From Hippophae tibetana (taxonomy: Eukaryota > Streptophyta > Magnoliopsida > Rosales > Elaeagnaceae), in NCBI GenBank assembly GCA_037013495.1, contig CM072810.1, positions 110,181,898 to 110,245,897 of the forward strand: a DNA stretch of 64,000 bases. Reading direction: 5' to 3'. The notes beneath the pieces were generated by a model. It saw nothing but the letters and a program-made list of their open reading frames with translations. It did not search any database and was not told where the DNA came from. The position numbers and the translations under genes are program-made. Shown here piece by piece: positions 13,871-23,397 of this stretch. Numbering within the stretch: the stretch's first letter is position 1; each line of letters begins with the position of its first letter.

Positions 13871-14387
13871 TGTTTTGTATTAAATATGTAACAGACATAC
13901 GACCTAATAGGTACAGATATCATGTTAGGGTATAACGAGGATATAGAGTTGGCTTAACAAAAGGCGTGTGCCTAACAAGCTTGATAAAGCATACAACCCA
14001 GTCAATAAAAGTATTTCGCCACAAACTGTGAGATATTAGATATAAAGACTTGGTGAAAATTGTGAGGTCTTGGATGTCAAGACTTGGTTAAAACTGTGAG
14101 GTCTCGGCATCATTAGGGTTCTCTCTCTGCATGAGTGACCTGTATATAACGACCTCTTTTTATTTATGTGTAACGCTTGTAACGATCTGCTTTTTATTTA
14201 AACTATTTCGTGTACAATTTTACAACGTATGTAACCATATAGACACGTCGCTTATACGTAACTTGTCACATGTGTAGGATGTCATACACATATATATTCC
14301 TTAAATGAGGAGAATACATAATATATTCATTTGTCTATTTTTTTTATTTCTCTCTAAAAATCACTATAATCTCTAATTACAAAATTT
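13871..14387 (+). repeat. 3' LTR of the LARD-like element
   Basis: Matches the 5' LTR from TGTTTTGTATTAAATATG onward. It holds an extra partial duplication of about 35-40 bp near 14040-14100, where AAGACTTGGT plus AAAA occurs twice. Similarity stops at about 14387 in an AT-rich stretch, so the terminal CA and the target duplication are missing. It ends about 300 bp upstream of the first UGT start codon, in the same orientation. Confidence 0.75.
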
Positions 14388-14587
14388 AATTTTATAATTT
14401 TAAATATTTAAAATAATAAAACTTAAATGTATCATTTTTATAAAAAAAAAAAATATATTTTTATAAATTATAAAATTAAAATATTTCAATTAAAAATAAC
14501 AGAAATAATATACTCATTTAAAAGTTACAGTAGCACCGTATCCTTCTTCCAAAATTTAAAAAATCGAAAAATTGAAGTTCTTAACTC

Positions 14588-14596
14588 TTTTTATAG
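14588..14596 (+). promoter_or_regulatory. Candidate TATA box of UGT gene 1
   Basis: TTTTATAGC lies about 90 bp upstream of the ATG at 14684. Position and sequence are plausible for a core promoter, but AT-rich surroundings make this weak. The 3' LTR end is only about 200 bp further upstream. Confidence 0.35.
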
Positions 14597-14683
14597 CACT
14601 CGAAAATATACTCGAAGATCAACTCCAACCTAACGCACCTAAATCAACCATTCTTAGACTCACTCACTCACCAGGGAGAAACC

Positions 14684-16108
14684 ATGGCTAACATTGTTAC
14701 CCAACAACCACCACATGTTCTGGTTTTCCCATACCCAGCTCAAGGACACATGCTTGCACTTCTAGATCTCACCCACCAACTCTCTCTCCATAACTTAGCC
14801 ATAACAATTCTAGTCACACCCAAGAACCTTTCTATACTCAACCCACTTCTTTCTACCCATCCCAATATTCAAACACTAGTTCTTCCTTTTCCTTCTCACC
14901 CCAAATTACCCCCAGGCGTAGAGAACATAAAAGACATAGGAAACAGAGGAAACCCTTTAATGATCAACGCTTTATCCAAGCTTCAAGATCCAATTATCCA
15001 GTGGTACGAATCTCACTCTAACCCACCTGTGGCTATCATCTCTGATTTCTTTCTGGGCTGGACTTTAAATCTGGCTCAAAAACTTAACATTCCAAGGATT
15101 TCTTTCTTCTCTGTTTCTGCTTTACTAGCCTCTATTTTCCATTCTTTGTGGAAAGAGTCAAACTCTCTTCAATCTGGGCCGTTTGTTCATTTTCCTGATA
15201 TTCCAGGATCACCGTCCTTTAAAGAGGAACATCTACCTAGCCTGTACCTTCTATGTAGGGAATTGAATCCTGAAGCTGAGTTCGTAAGGGATGGAATGGT
15301 TGCAAATACTTCCAGTTGGGGTGTCGTGTTCAATAGCTTTAATGAGCTGGAGGGTAAGTATTTGGACTATTTGAGGACGAAAATGGGCCACGATAGAGTC
15401 TATGGAGTAGGCCCATTAAGTTTGATTGGTGTAACTGAGAGTTCGGATCAGAGTAATTCGGGTTTGGGTTTGGATAACGATGTTCTTCAGTGGCTCGATG
15501 GGTGTCAGGAAGGATCAGTGTTGTATGTTTGTTTTGGGAGTCAAAAGTTGTTAAGTAGGCAACAAATGGAAGCCTTAGCAACTGGGCTTGAAAAGAGCAA
15601 GACTAGATTTATTTGGGTTGTGAAAACGGGTACGGACCAGCAGGTTAAAGACGGGTACGGAACTGTACCCGAGGGGTTTGAAGACCGGGTCAGCGAGAGA
15701 GGCCTAGTCATAAAGGGATGGGTCCCACAAGTGGAAATACTGAAGCACGAAGCAGTGGGTGGGTTTTTGACTCATTGTGGGTGGAATTCAACGTCAGAAG
15801 GAATAGTGAGTGGAGTGACCATAATGGGATGGCCAATGGAAGCTGACCAATTTGTGAATGCTAAATTATTCGCTCAAGAGATGGGAGTAGCTTGTATAGT
15901 TTGTGAAGGAAGTGAAGGAGTACCTAATTGGGATGAGTTGGCAAAGGTTATTGCCAAGTCAATGAGTCAAGGAGCAGGTGTGAAAGAGAGGGCAAAGGAA
16001 TTGAGAGATAAGGCTTTTGTAGCCGTGAAGGACGGTGGGAGCTCTTTAAGAGACTTGAAAAAGTTTGTGAATCAACTTTATATGCTTTGTGAGACTGGAG
16101 AGAAATGA
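14684..16108 (+). CDS. UDP-glycosyltransferase, UGT89-like, gene 1
   Basis: An uninterrupted 474-aa frame, a normal length for plant family 1 glycosyltransferases, which transfer sugar from UDP-sugars to small molecules such as flavonoids, phenolic acids and hormones in the cytosol. The catalytic His is H22 in FPYPAQGH and the partner Asp is D121 in IISDFFLGWT. The C-terminal 44-residue PSPG sugar-donor box spans residues 346-389, starting WVPQ and ending ADQ. The final Gln and the Trp at box position 22 are usual for UDP-glucose users. Overall sequence looks UGT89-like; characterised members include flavonol and hydroxybenzoate glycosyltransferases. The ATG is in good context (ACCATGGCT). 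The box reads HCGWNSTSEG where most family members, including its neighbour, have Leu for that Ser. Substrate cannot be read from sequence. There is no intron. Confidence 0.93.
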   Translation: MANIVTQQPPHVLVFPYPAQGHMLALLDLTHQLSLHNLAITILVTPKNLSILNPLLSTHPNIQTLVLPFPSHPKLPPGVENIKDIGNRGNPLMINALSKLQDPIIQWYESHSNPPVAIISDFFLGWTLNLAQKLNIPRISFFSVSALLASIFHSLWKESNSLQSGPFVHFPDIPGSPSFKEEHLPSLYLLCRELNPEAEFVRDGMVANTSSWGVVFNSFNELEGKYLDYLRTKMGHDRVYGVGPLSLIGVTESSDQSNSGLGLDNDVLQWLDGCQEGSVLYVCFGSQKLLSRQQMEALATGLEKSKTRFIWVVKTGTDQQVKDGYGTVPEGFEDRVSERGLVIKGWVPQVEILKHEAVGGFLTHCGWNSTSEGIVSGVTIMGWPMEADQFVNAKLFAQEMGVACIVCEGSEGVPNWDELAKVIAKSMSQGAGVKERAKELRDKAFVAVKDGGSSLRDLKKFVNQLYMLCETGEK

Positions 16109-17144
16109 ATATTTTTACTAGATAAATGCTAATATTACTCATTTTTACACTTAAATAATTTTTATGTTACCTTGTTGTGTTAAAATTATTTTAAAAATTA
16201 ATTTAATTTTTTAAAATAATATTGACACGTGTTGTTACAATATAAATAATGAACTAGTGTGTAAATGTATGCATCATTACTGTTTATATTTTTAATCCTC
16301 GCTAAAGTCTAAACAAATCATATACTGTTTCACGTTACAAAAAAGCATACGTGCTTCTTTCTTTTAACATGCAAAAAATACATATATATATATATATATA
16401 TTTTACTGTTATACTAAAAATTATATGCGTAATGCGTTGGAGGGTTAGTAATAAAACCCAATTTTATGAAAAGACAAAAAAACTTACATAGCCAGGATGC
16501 ATCAGTATTTGTCTTTGTGTATGTAGCTCCATCATTCATTCTCTCACCTCTGCTTAGAGACCGGTAGAAACAGCCACTACCGTGTAACTCACCCGTAAAC
16601 TCAGTGGTTGCCTGTTCAAAACATCCTAGTGGTAGAAATGAAAAGCCATACTAAACTGATGATGGGGATTCTTCGTAGAAGTAAAAACGTCATTTACTCC
16701 TATTGGTGTAATCAACTACCTTTTCTCGTTTCATAAAGTAGAAAGGGCCATTTAGTTTGATATTATTCATGTACTCACGCACTGATTTTTTATAAAAAAA
16801 AATTTAATTTTTTTATTACATATAATAAATTAAAATTAAGTATAAAATATAAAATTAATAATTTTTTTTACTAAATATAATTTTTTAGTGTAATATTTAA
16901 TGCAATTTTAAAAGAATATTATATATAGTTTTTAGTGTGATATTTAGTATTGTAAATTGGAGATAGTAAAAATTTGATAAACTTTTAATGTAAAAAGATA
17001 CAAAATTTGGTGTAAAATAAAGTTAAGAGTGGGAGATTGTCTAAGCTTTTGTTCCATGACTTGCATCAAAGCATCAACCACCCATATATCAAATTTAAGC
17101 TATAACATACTTTGTAGCCCATCTCTCTCTGAAACCAAGAAGCC
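16109..17144. other. Intergenic region between the two UGT genes
   Basis: About 1 kb without a gene. It holds a short TA microsatellite near 16380-16402, a dispersed repeat at about 16487-16665, and an AT-rich segment at 16790-16870. An inverted relative of that AT-rich segment appears near 60545-60640. It must contain the terminator of UGT gene 1 and the promoter of UGT gene 2; a TATATAT near 17083 is the only core-promoter candidate. Confidence 0.6.
16487..16665 (+). repeat. Dispersed repeat, copy 1 (second copy at 30214-30392)
   Basis: Resembles 30214-30392 in the same orientation over about 170 bp. Shared landmarks are CATAGC..GGATGCATC near the left end, GTAGCTCCA.CATTC and CTCACCTCT in the middle, and GTTCAAAA followed by a CCT core near the right end. 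The GTTCAAAA segment is reminiscent of a tRNA-type B box, so a SINE is possible. No A box at the right spacing and no target duplication could be shown. Confidence 0.55.
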
Positions 17145-18572
17145 ATGGCTAACACTTACGAGAATGCCCACCAAAAACCACATATTTTGTTATTCCCATA
17201 CCCAGCACAAGGCCATTTTCTCCCAATTTTAGACTTGACCCACCAACTCTCTCTCCGTAACTTAGCCATAACCATTCTCGTTACCCCCAAGAACAAACCT
17301 TCACTCAACCCTCTCCTTTCAATTCACCCCACAATTCAAATCCTTGTTCTTCCCTTTCCTTCCCACCCTAAATTACCCGCAGGAGTAGAAAATGTCCGGG
17401 AAATTGGCAACAAAGGAAACCTACCCATCATCAATGCTTTGGGGAAACTCCACGACCCTCTGATCAAGTGGTTCAAGTCCCACCAAAACCCTCCTGTGGC
17501 TATCATTTCTGATTTCTTCTTGGGCTGGACTTTAAATTTAGCCCAACAACTCAATATTTCAAGGATTGCTTTTTTTTCCTCTGGTGCGTACTTTACTGCT
17601 ATTGTTCACTGTTTGTATCATAATTTATATGTTCAATCTGGACCGTCAATTGAGTTTCCTGATATTCCTGGATCACCCTCGATTCAAGAGGACCATTTGC
17701 CTAGCATCTATCGCGTGTGTAGGGAATTAGTAAATTCTGATACCGAGTTCATAACAAATTGCATGCTAGCAAATACTGGAAGTTGGGGGTGTGTCTTCAA
17801 TAGTTTTGATGATTTAGAAGGATTGTCTTTGAATTACTTGAAGACCAAAATGGGCCACAGAAGAGTTTATGGGGTTGGACCATTGAGTTTAATTGGTGTT
17901 GCTGATAGTTCGGTTTGGGAAAACCCGAACCCAGATTTGGATACTGATGTTCTTAAGTGGCTTGATGGGTGTCCAGATGGGTCCGTTGTTTATGTGTGTT
18001 TTGGGAGTCAGAAGTTGTTGAATAGGCAACAAATGGAAGGTTTGGCTTGGGGGCTTGAAGCAAGCATGACTAAATTTATATGGGTTGTGAAAACGGGTAC
18101 TACCCAACAAGTGGAAAACGGGTATGATATAATACCCAACGGGTTTGAGGAGAGAATTGGTGAGAGGGGATTGGTCATTAGAGGTTGGGCCCCACAAGTG
18201 TCGATACTTAGTCACCGATCCGTGGGTGGGTTTCTGAGTCACTGTGGATGGAACTCGACCTTAGAAGGGATTGTAGCTGGTGTGACTATTTTAGGTTGGC
18301 CTATGGAGGCCGATCAGTTTGTGAATTCTAAGTTGTTGGTTGAAGAAATGAGAGTGGGTGTGAGAGTTTGTGAGGGTGCTGATGCAGTGCCTGATCCGAA
18401 TGAATTGGCAAAAGTAATTGCCGAGACAATGAGCTCAGAAGCAAGTGAAAAGGTGAGAGCAAAGGAGCTGAAAGACAAGGCTTTTACAGCTGTTAAAAAT
18501 GGTGGGAGTTCTTTGAGAGGTTTGGATGAGTTTGTGAAACAACTTCATATGCTTGCTATTGGAAAAGAGTGA
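17145..18572 (+). CDS. UDP-glycosyltransferase, UGT89-like, gene 2
   Basis: A 475-aa single-exon frame closely related to the upstream UGT along its whole length, so the two are tandem duplicates about 1 kb apart on the same strand. The catalytic His is H24 in FPYPAQGH, the partner Asp is D123 in IISDFFLGWT, and the PSPG box spans residues 348-391, starting WAPQ and ending ADQ with the canonical HCGWNSTLEG. The start ATG is in GCCATGGCT. The copies differ most in the acceptor-side region (roughly residues 140-170 and 245-260), so acceptor preference may have diverged. UGT89-like family is inferred; acceptor and sugar are unknown. A copia LTR begins 116 bp after the stop and may truncate or replace the native 3' untranslated region. 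Confidence 0.93.
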   Translation: MANTYENAHQKPHILLFPYPAQGHFLPILDLTHQLSLRNLAITILVTPKNKPSLNPLLSIHPTIQILVLPFPSHPKLPAGVENVREIGNKGNLPIINALGKLHDPLIKWFKSHQNPPVAIISDFFLGWTLNLAQQLNISRIAFFSSGAYFTAIVHCLYHNLYVQSGPSIEFPDIPGSPSIQEDHLPSIYRVCRELVNSDTEFITNCMLANTGSWGCVFNSFDDLEGLSLNYLKTKMGHRRVYGVGPLSLIGVADSSVWENPNPDLDTDVLKWLDGCPDGSVVYVCFGSQKLLNRQQMEGLAWGLEASMTKFIWVVKTGTTQQVENGYDIIPNGFEERIGERGLVIRGWAPQVSILSHRSVGGFLSHCGWNSTLEGIVAGVTILGWPMEADQFVNSKLLVEEMRVGVRVCEGADAVPDPNELAKVIAETMSSEASEKVRAKELKDKAFTAVKNGGSSLRGLDEFVKQLHMLAIGKE

Positions 18573-18688
18573 ATGAATGTGTTTCTTTCTATTGAAGCGC
18601 CCTAATTCACACGCATTATCATTTGAAATTGAATTTGTACTTCAGAGTCGATAAAGAAAACTTACCATCTTATTTACTATTTTATATG

Positions 18689-18998
18689 TATTGGATATTA
18701 GTTCTTAATTCAAAGAATAAACACAAGGACCTTAATTCAAGGAATAAAACAAGGAGCTTAATTCAAGGAGTAAAACAAGGAATCCTTAATTCAAGGAGTA
18801 AAACAAGGAATCCTTAATTCAAGGAGTAAATCAAGGAATCCTTAATTCAAGGAGTAAATCAAGGAATGCTTAATTTAAAGAGTAATTGAATGAATAAAAT
18901 TTCCTTATAAATAGCTATACAATTGTAATGAAAACATGAAGAAAATAATACAAACTAGAGAACTCTTTTGTGTAGAGTTATTTCTTGTTTTTTCTACA
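18689..18998 (+). repeat. 5' LTR of the intact copia element
   Basis: Starts TATTGGATATTAG and ends TTTTTCTACA. The first dinucleotide is TA, not the usual TG, in both LTRs. It contains four 28-bp tandem units built around GGAGTAAAACAAGGAATCC (A/T variants) with CTTAATTCAA. CCTTATAAATAGC at about 18902 is the probable TATA box for element transcription. Confidence 0.95.
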
Positions 18999-19012
18999 TG
19001 GTATCAAAGCAG
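18999..19012 (+). other. Primer binding site of the intact copia element
   Basis: TGGTATCAAAGCAG directly follows the LTR and is complementary to the 3' end of initiator methionine tRNA. The usual site has G where this has the second A of CAAAGC. Confidence 0.9.
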
Positions 19013-19065
19013 GAAAATTAACTTGCTTCTGCTTTATTATTATCTTAGCATCTTCAATCTTTGAA

Positions 19066-22000
19066 ATGGCTGAAGACAAGCCGTTAGGATCAGAAGCTGA
19101 AAGTTCATCAGTGCTTTCCTTCATGAATATGCATGAGGTGGATGTCAACCCAAATCAAAGATTAAGTTCAGTCTTGTTGAATGAGTTTAATTACTTGCCT
19201 TGGTCAAGAGCAGTGTCTCTGGCTCTAGGTGGAAGGTCCAAGTTGGGGTTCATAAATGAAAGCATTGAAGTACCTGATGTTTCCTCACCAACCTATGAAT
19301 CCTGGCTTAGTAAGGATCAGCTCGTTATGTCATGGCTCCTAAATTCCATGGAACGTAAATTAGCTGAAATATTCAGTTACTCTGAATCTGCATACCAACT
19401 ATGGGAGACGGTCAAGGAAATGTATGGCAGTCAAAATAATGCTGCACGAGTTTTTCAATTAAAGAAAGACATCTCAGATCTGCAACAAGATGGCAAGCCT
19501 TTTGTACAACTCTTAGGAAGCATGAAAAGCATGTGGAATGAGTTGGAAATATATCGTCCTCATACAACCGATGTAGCTCTGCTACGAAAGAGAGCAGAAG
19601 AAGATAAGATATTTCAACTTTTGTCCATTCTGGATTCAACATATGAAGATATACGATGCCATATACTCATGAATACGGAACTTCCTTCCTTCACCAATGT
19701 ATGTGCGACAATTCAACGTGAAGAAGTAAGAAGGAAAGTCATGAACAAGGATACAATGGCTAATTCACCTGAGGCAAGAGCCTATCTAACCAACGAGAGG
19801 AAGTACAAAGGGAAGCATCCAAACTTGAAGTGTCAACATTGCAACCATACGGGCCATGTTAAGGACACATGTTGGATTCTACATCCAGAATTAAAACCTG
19901 ATTTTATAAAGGATAAGAGTTTACAGAAAGTGAATCGTACTGGACTCCGTGCTAATCATGTTTTTGCCTCTACCTCTAATGGGTCTGATCCATTCAAGAA
20001 CTTCACAGCGAATCCAGCTGAACTCATGAATGAGTTTATGTTGTATCTTCAAAGCAAGACAAGAGGAGCTAGAATTGACTGTGTGGATAGCATAGAAGAA
20101 GGAAACTCGACAGCATTGCTAGGCAAGTTTGCGGGCTTCTTGGCAGATACAAAACTCATACCACAAGAGGACATGCAAGGTATCATAAAAGCCTTTAAAA
20201 CTGCTCTTAAAATAAATATGTTGCATGATTTTTGGGTTGTAGATTCAGGTGCCACAGATCATATGACAAACCATGTGTCAAAGTCTCATAAGTTTGAAAA
20301 ATTAGCAAATCCTTCTCAAGTTTCAATTGCAAATGGTGAGAATGTAAAGGTTTTAGGAAAGGAAAAAATAAAATTAATGTCAGATGAAATCGAGTCGGCA
20401 GTTTTATATGTACCTTCCTTTCCTTTCCAACTTCTGTCTGTAGGAAAAATCACAAATACCTTGAATTGCTTAGCCATTTTTTCTCCTCACAATGTCATTT
20501 TTCAGGATTGTGTCACCAAAAAGACGATTGGTGAAGGGTTTTACTTAGATGGTCTCTATTACATATCCAAGAGCAATCCCAGAGGGTTTCAAGCTAAGTT
20601 TAATCCTATCCAAGATAATCAATTGTGGCATCAACGTTTAGCTCACCCTTCTCTACCAATTTTGTCAACTTTATTTCCAAACTTAGGAAATGATGAAATT
20701 GCATGTGAAACTTGCCACTTGTCTAAGGCCACTAGATTGCCTTTTAATTCTTCCTTGTCTAGGGCTAGTAAGTGTTTTGAACTAGTTCATTCAGATGTAT
20801 GGGGACCAATTAATGAATCTTTTGATGGTTATAAGTATTTTGTGATTTTTGTTGATGATTTCTCTCGAGTCACATGGTTATATCTTTTAAAGTCTAAAAA
20901 TGAAGTTATGGAAGTATTTAAGGACTTTCATAATCTTGTTAAAAATCACTTTTCTTCTAAAATTCAAACCTTAAGGTCTGACAATGGCACCGAATACATG
21001 TCCCATATCATGAAACAATATTTGAGCATTCATGGCATTATGCATCAAACAAGTTGTGTTGGCACACCTCAACAAAATGGTGTAGCTGAACGCAAAAATC
21101 GGGACTTACTTGAAAAAACTAGAGCATTAATGCTACAAATGAATGTACCAAAGAGATTCTGGTCCCAAGGGGTTATGGCAGCTGCTTACATCATCAATAG
21201 ATTACCCAGTCGAGTCTTGGATTTCAAGTCTCCTCTAGAGGTCATGAAAGGAAGGAAAATTAACCTTTCACACCTTAGAGTCTTTGGTTGCATCTGTTTT
21301 GTACATATTCAATCTCATCATCGAGATAAATTGGATCCTAGAGCTGTTAAATGTATTTTTCTTGGTTATTCATCTACACAAAAGGGATATAAGTGTTATG
21401 ATCCCCAACTTAGGAGATTAATTGTGTCTAAAGATGTTCGATTTTATGAAACTAACCCTTTTTTTAGCAAGTCACATGAAATCACAAGTCAAGGGGATGA
21501 CATCTTGGATGTGTTTCCATTACCAAGAATCGAACTTAAGGCTCCACAACAACAAGATCCCAGCTATGTCAACATTGATGCATCTCTCACTGAAAGTAAC
21601 AATGAAGGGTCTCGTCTTAATGGTACACTGCATGAAGATGGTGATAATCAAGATGATCCTCACAATATGGTACAAGATGTGAACGAGTGTGAGATAACTC
21701 CTTCTGCTCCACGACGTAATCCAATGCGTGTTAGGCAACCTCCCACAAGACTTCAAGACTTTGTCACCTACAAACCCACACATCCCATCTCAAATTATGT
21801 GTCCTATAAGAGAGTGACACCAACCCATGCCGCATTCCTCAGCACTATATCGAGTTACAGTGAGCCTCAAAACTTTCATGAGGCCAACAACCAAGAGGTG
21901 TGGAAGGAAGCCATGCAAGAAGAACTTAAAGCCCTAGATCAACACAACACATGGAGCATCACCAAACTTCCAAAAGGCAAGAAAGTTGTGGGTTGCAAAT

Positions 22001-23397
22001 GGATCTATAAGCTCAAATTCAAGTCAGATGGATCAATTGAGAGGTATAAAGCAAGATTGGTGGCTCGGGGATTCACTCAAACATTCGAGGTGGACTACAA
22101 AGAAACATTTGCACCTGTTGCAAAAATGAACACAGTAAGAGTGTTACTGTCTGTGGCTGTAAACAAGGGGTGGTCCATGTACCAAATGGATGTGAAGAAT
22201 GCATTCTTGCACGGTGATCTCAAAGAAGAAGTCTATATGAAATTGCCACCTGGGCATCCTCAAAGCAATGAACTGGATTTAGTGTGCAAATTGCACAAAT
22301 CCATTTATGGTTTGAAACAGTCCCCACGAGCTTGGTATGCCAAGCTAAGCTCAATTCTCACTAGTGTTGGTTTCAAAAGCAGCAATGCCGATTCCTCACT
22401 ATTTGTTCGCACAGGAGCTATGGGCAAATTGGTTGTGCTGATTTATGTAGATGATCTGATAATTACAGGTGATAATGCTGACGAGATTTTCAACCTCAAA
22501 CAGTCCCTCAGACAAAGGTTTGCAATTAAAGACCTTGGGATATTGAAGTACTTTCTTGGTATAGAAATGGCAACCTCGCACAAGGGACTCTTTCTTAACC
22601 AAAGGAAATATGTCCTAGATTTGCTTAAGGAAGCTAACATGAGCGATGCTAAACCAGCCATTACCCCTCTTGACAGCAAGCTCAAACCTAGCTTGAAGGG
22701 CACGCCACTCAGGGATATAAGTTATTACCAACGACTGGTTGGTAAGTTGATCTACCTAACAATCACCAGACCTGACATCACATATTCTGTAAGTATTGTG
22801 AGCCAATTCATGCACTCCCCAACACTTGAGCATTTGACCCTTGTTAAAAGGATCTTACGCTACTTAAAAGGATCAGTGGGTCGTGGTATTATCATGAAGA
22901 AGAATGACAACACACAAATCATGGGGTATTGTGATGCTGATTGGGCAGGGAATGCAATTGATCGCAAGTCCACCACTGGCTACTGTACATTTGTCGGTGG
23001 AAACTTGGTCACATGGAAGAGTAAGAAGCAAACTGTCATTGCCAGATCAAGTGCCGAAGCAGAATATCGTGCAATGGCTTCAACTGCGTGTGAGTTGATA
23101 TGGCTTAAAGGTCTTCTGTGTGATTTAGGTGTTCCTACAACTCTTCCTATGTCCTTATTTTGCGACAATCAGGCAGCTATGCATATAGCATCAAACCCAG
23201 TGTTTCACGAGAGGACGAAACACATTGAAGTTGATTGTCATTACGTTCGTGAACAAGTTCAATCACAGGTGATTCAGACACATTATACAAGAAGCTTCGA
23301 CCAACTGGCTGACATCTTCACCAAACCCTTGGCTTCTCATCAATTTCAACGACTTTTGTCCAAGCTTGGATCCATAAATCTTCTGGATCCAGCTTGA
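19066..23397 (+). CDS. Copia gag-pol polyprotein (1443 aa, intact)
   Basis: One frame encodes the whole copia polyprotein in the order gag, protease, integrase, reverse transcriptase, RNase H. Landmarks by residue are: gag zinc knuckle CX2CX4HX4C at 256-269; protease DSG at 393; integrase catalytic D577, D639 and E675 (DD35E spacing); reverse transcriptase YVDD at 1127-1130; RNase H acidic residues D1290, E1331 and D1367. The frame stays open 27 codons further upstream but without an ATG, so the start at 19066 (ATGGCTGAAGAC) is chosen. The stop TGA overlaps the polypurine tract. There are no frameshifts or internal stops, and all catalytic residues listed are present. It is probably translated as one polyprotein and cleaved by its own protease. 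Confidence 0.95.
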   Translation: MAEDKPLGSEAESSSVLSFMNMHEVDVNPNQRLSSVLLNEFNYLPWSRAVSLALGGRSKLGFINESIEVPDVSSPTYESWLSKDQLVMSWLLNSMERKLAEIFSYSESAYQLWETVKEMYGSQNNAARVFQLKKDISDLQQDGKPFVQLLGSMKSMWNELEIYRPHTTDVALLRKRAEEDKIFQLLSILDSTYEDIRCHILMNTELPSFTNVCATIQREEVRRKVMNKDTMANSPEARAYLTNERKYKGKHPNLKCQHCNHTGHVKDTCWILHPELKPDFIKDKSLQKVNRTGLRANHVFASTSNGSDPFKNFTANPAELMNEFMLYLQSKTRGARIDCVDSIEEGNSTALLGKFAGFLADTKLIPQEDMQGIIKAFKTALKINMLHDFWVVDSGATDHMTNHVSKSHKFEKLANPSQVSIANGENVKVLGKEKIKLMSDEIESAVLYVPSFPFQLLSVGKITNTLNCLAIFSPHNVIFQDCVTKKTIGEGFYLDGLYYISKSNPRGFQAKFNPIQDNQLWHQRLAHPSLPILSTLFPNLGNDEIACETCHLSKATRLPFNSSLSRASKCFELVHSDVWGPINESFDGYKYFVIFVDDFSRVTWLYLLKSKNEVMEVFKDFHNLVKNHFSSKIQTLRSDNGTEYMSHIMKQYLSIHGIMHQTSCVGTPQQNGVAERKNRDLLEKTRALMLQMNVPKRFWSQGVMAAAYIINRLPSRVLDFKSPLEVMKGRKINLSHLRVFGCICFVHIQSHHRDKLDPRAVKCIFLGYSSTQKGYKCYDPQLRRLIVSKDVRFYETNPFFSKSHEITSQGDDILDVFPLPRIELKAPQQQDPSYVNIDASLTESNNEGSRLNGTLHEDGDNQDDPHNMVQDVNECEITPSAPRRNPMRVRQPPTRLQDFVTYKPTHPISNYVSYKRVTPTHAAFLSTISSYSEPQNFHEANNQEVWKEAMQEELKALDQHNTWSITKLPKGKKVVGCKWIYKLKFKSDGSIERYKARLVARGFTQTFEVDYKETFAPVAKMNTVRVLLSVAVNKGWSMYQMDVKNAFLHGDLKEEVYMKLPPGHPQSNELDLVCKLHKSIYGLKQSPRAWYAKLSSILTSVGFKSSNADSSLFVRTGAMGKLVVLIYVDDLIITGDNADEIFNLKQSLRQRFAIKDLGILKYFLGIEMATSHKGLFLNQRKYVLDLLKEANMSDAKPAITPLDSKLKPSLKGTPLRDISYYQRLVGKLIYLTITRPDITYSVSIVSQFMHSPTLEHLTLVKRILRYLKGSVGRGIIMKKNDNTQIMGYCDADWAGNAIDRKSTTGYCTFVGGNLVTWKSKKQTVIARSSAEAEYRAMASTACELIWLKGLLCDLGVPTTLPMSLFCDNQAAMHIASNPVFHERTKHIEVDCHYVREQVQSQVIQTHYTRSFDQLADIFTKPLASHQFQRLLSKLGSINLLDPA

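Larger units (their letters stand above)
6437..14387 (+). mobile_element. Non-coding LTR retrotransposon (LARD-like), about 8 kb
   Basis: Two direct repeats of roughly 0.5 kb (6437-6913 and 13871-14387) bound about 7 kb. The left repeat ends with CA, followed two bases later by TGGCGCCGTTTGTGGGAA, a primer-binding-site type common in plant Ty3/gypsy elements. A purine-rich tract at 13852-13866 precedes the right repeat. No gag, protease, reverse transcriptase, RNase H or integrase motif is visible in any frame of the interior, so it fits a large retrotransposon derivative moved by a partner element. The LTRs differ by many substitutions and a duplication of roughly 35-40 bp in the right copy, so the insertion is not recent. 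No target duplication is evident because the right LTR appears to have lost its last dozen or so bases. The element points towards the UGT genes. Confidence 0.75.

Noticed and set aside
17029..17232. A small gene upstream of UGT gene 2.
   Set aside because: It overlaps the UGT start in another frame and has no recognisable features.
18740..18880. Regular 28-bp repeats that could suggest a CRISPR array.
   Set aside because: Units are contiguous without spacers, lie in a plant LTR and are repeated in the partner LTR.
18985..19065. Upstream extension of the copia polyprotein.
   Set aside because: It starts at TTG and runs through the LTR end and primer binding site. The first ATG is at 19066.
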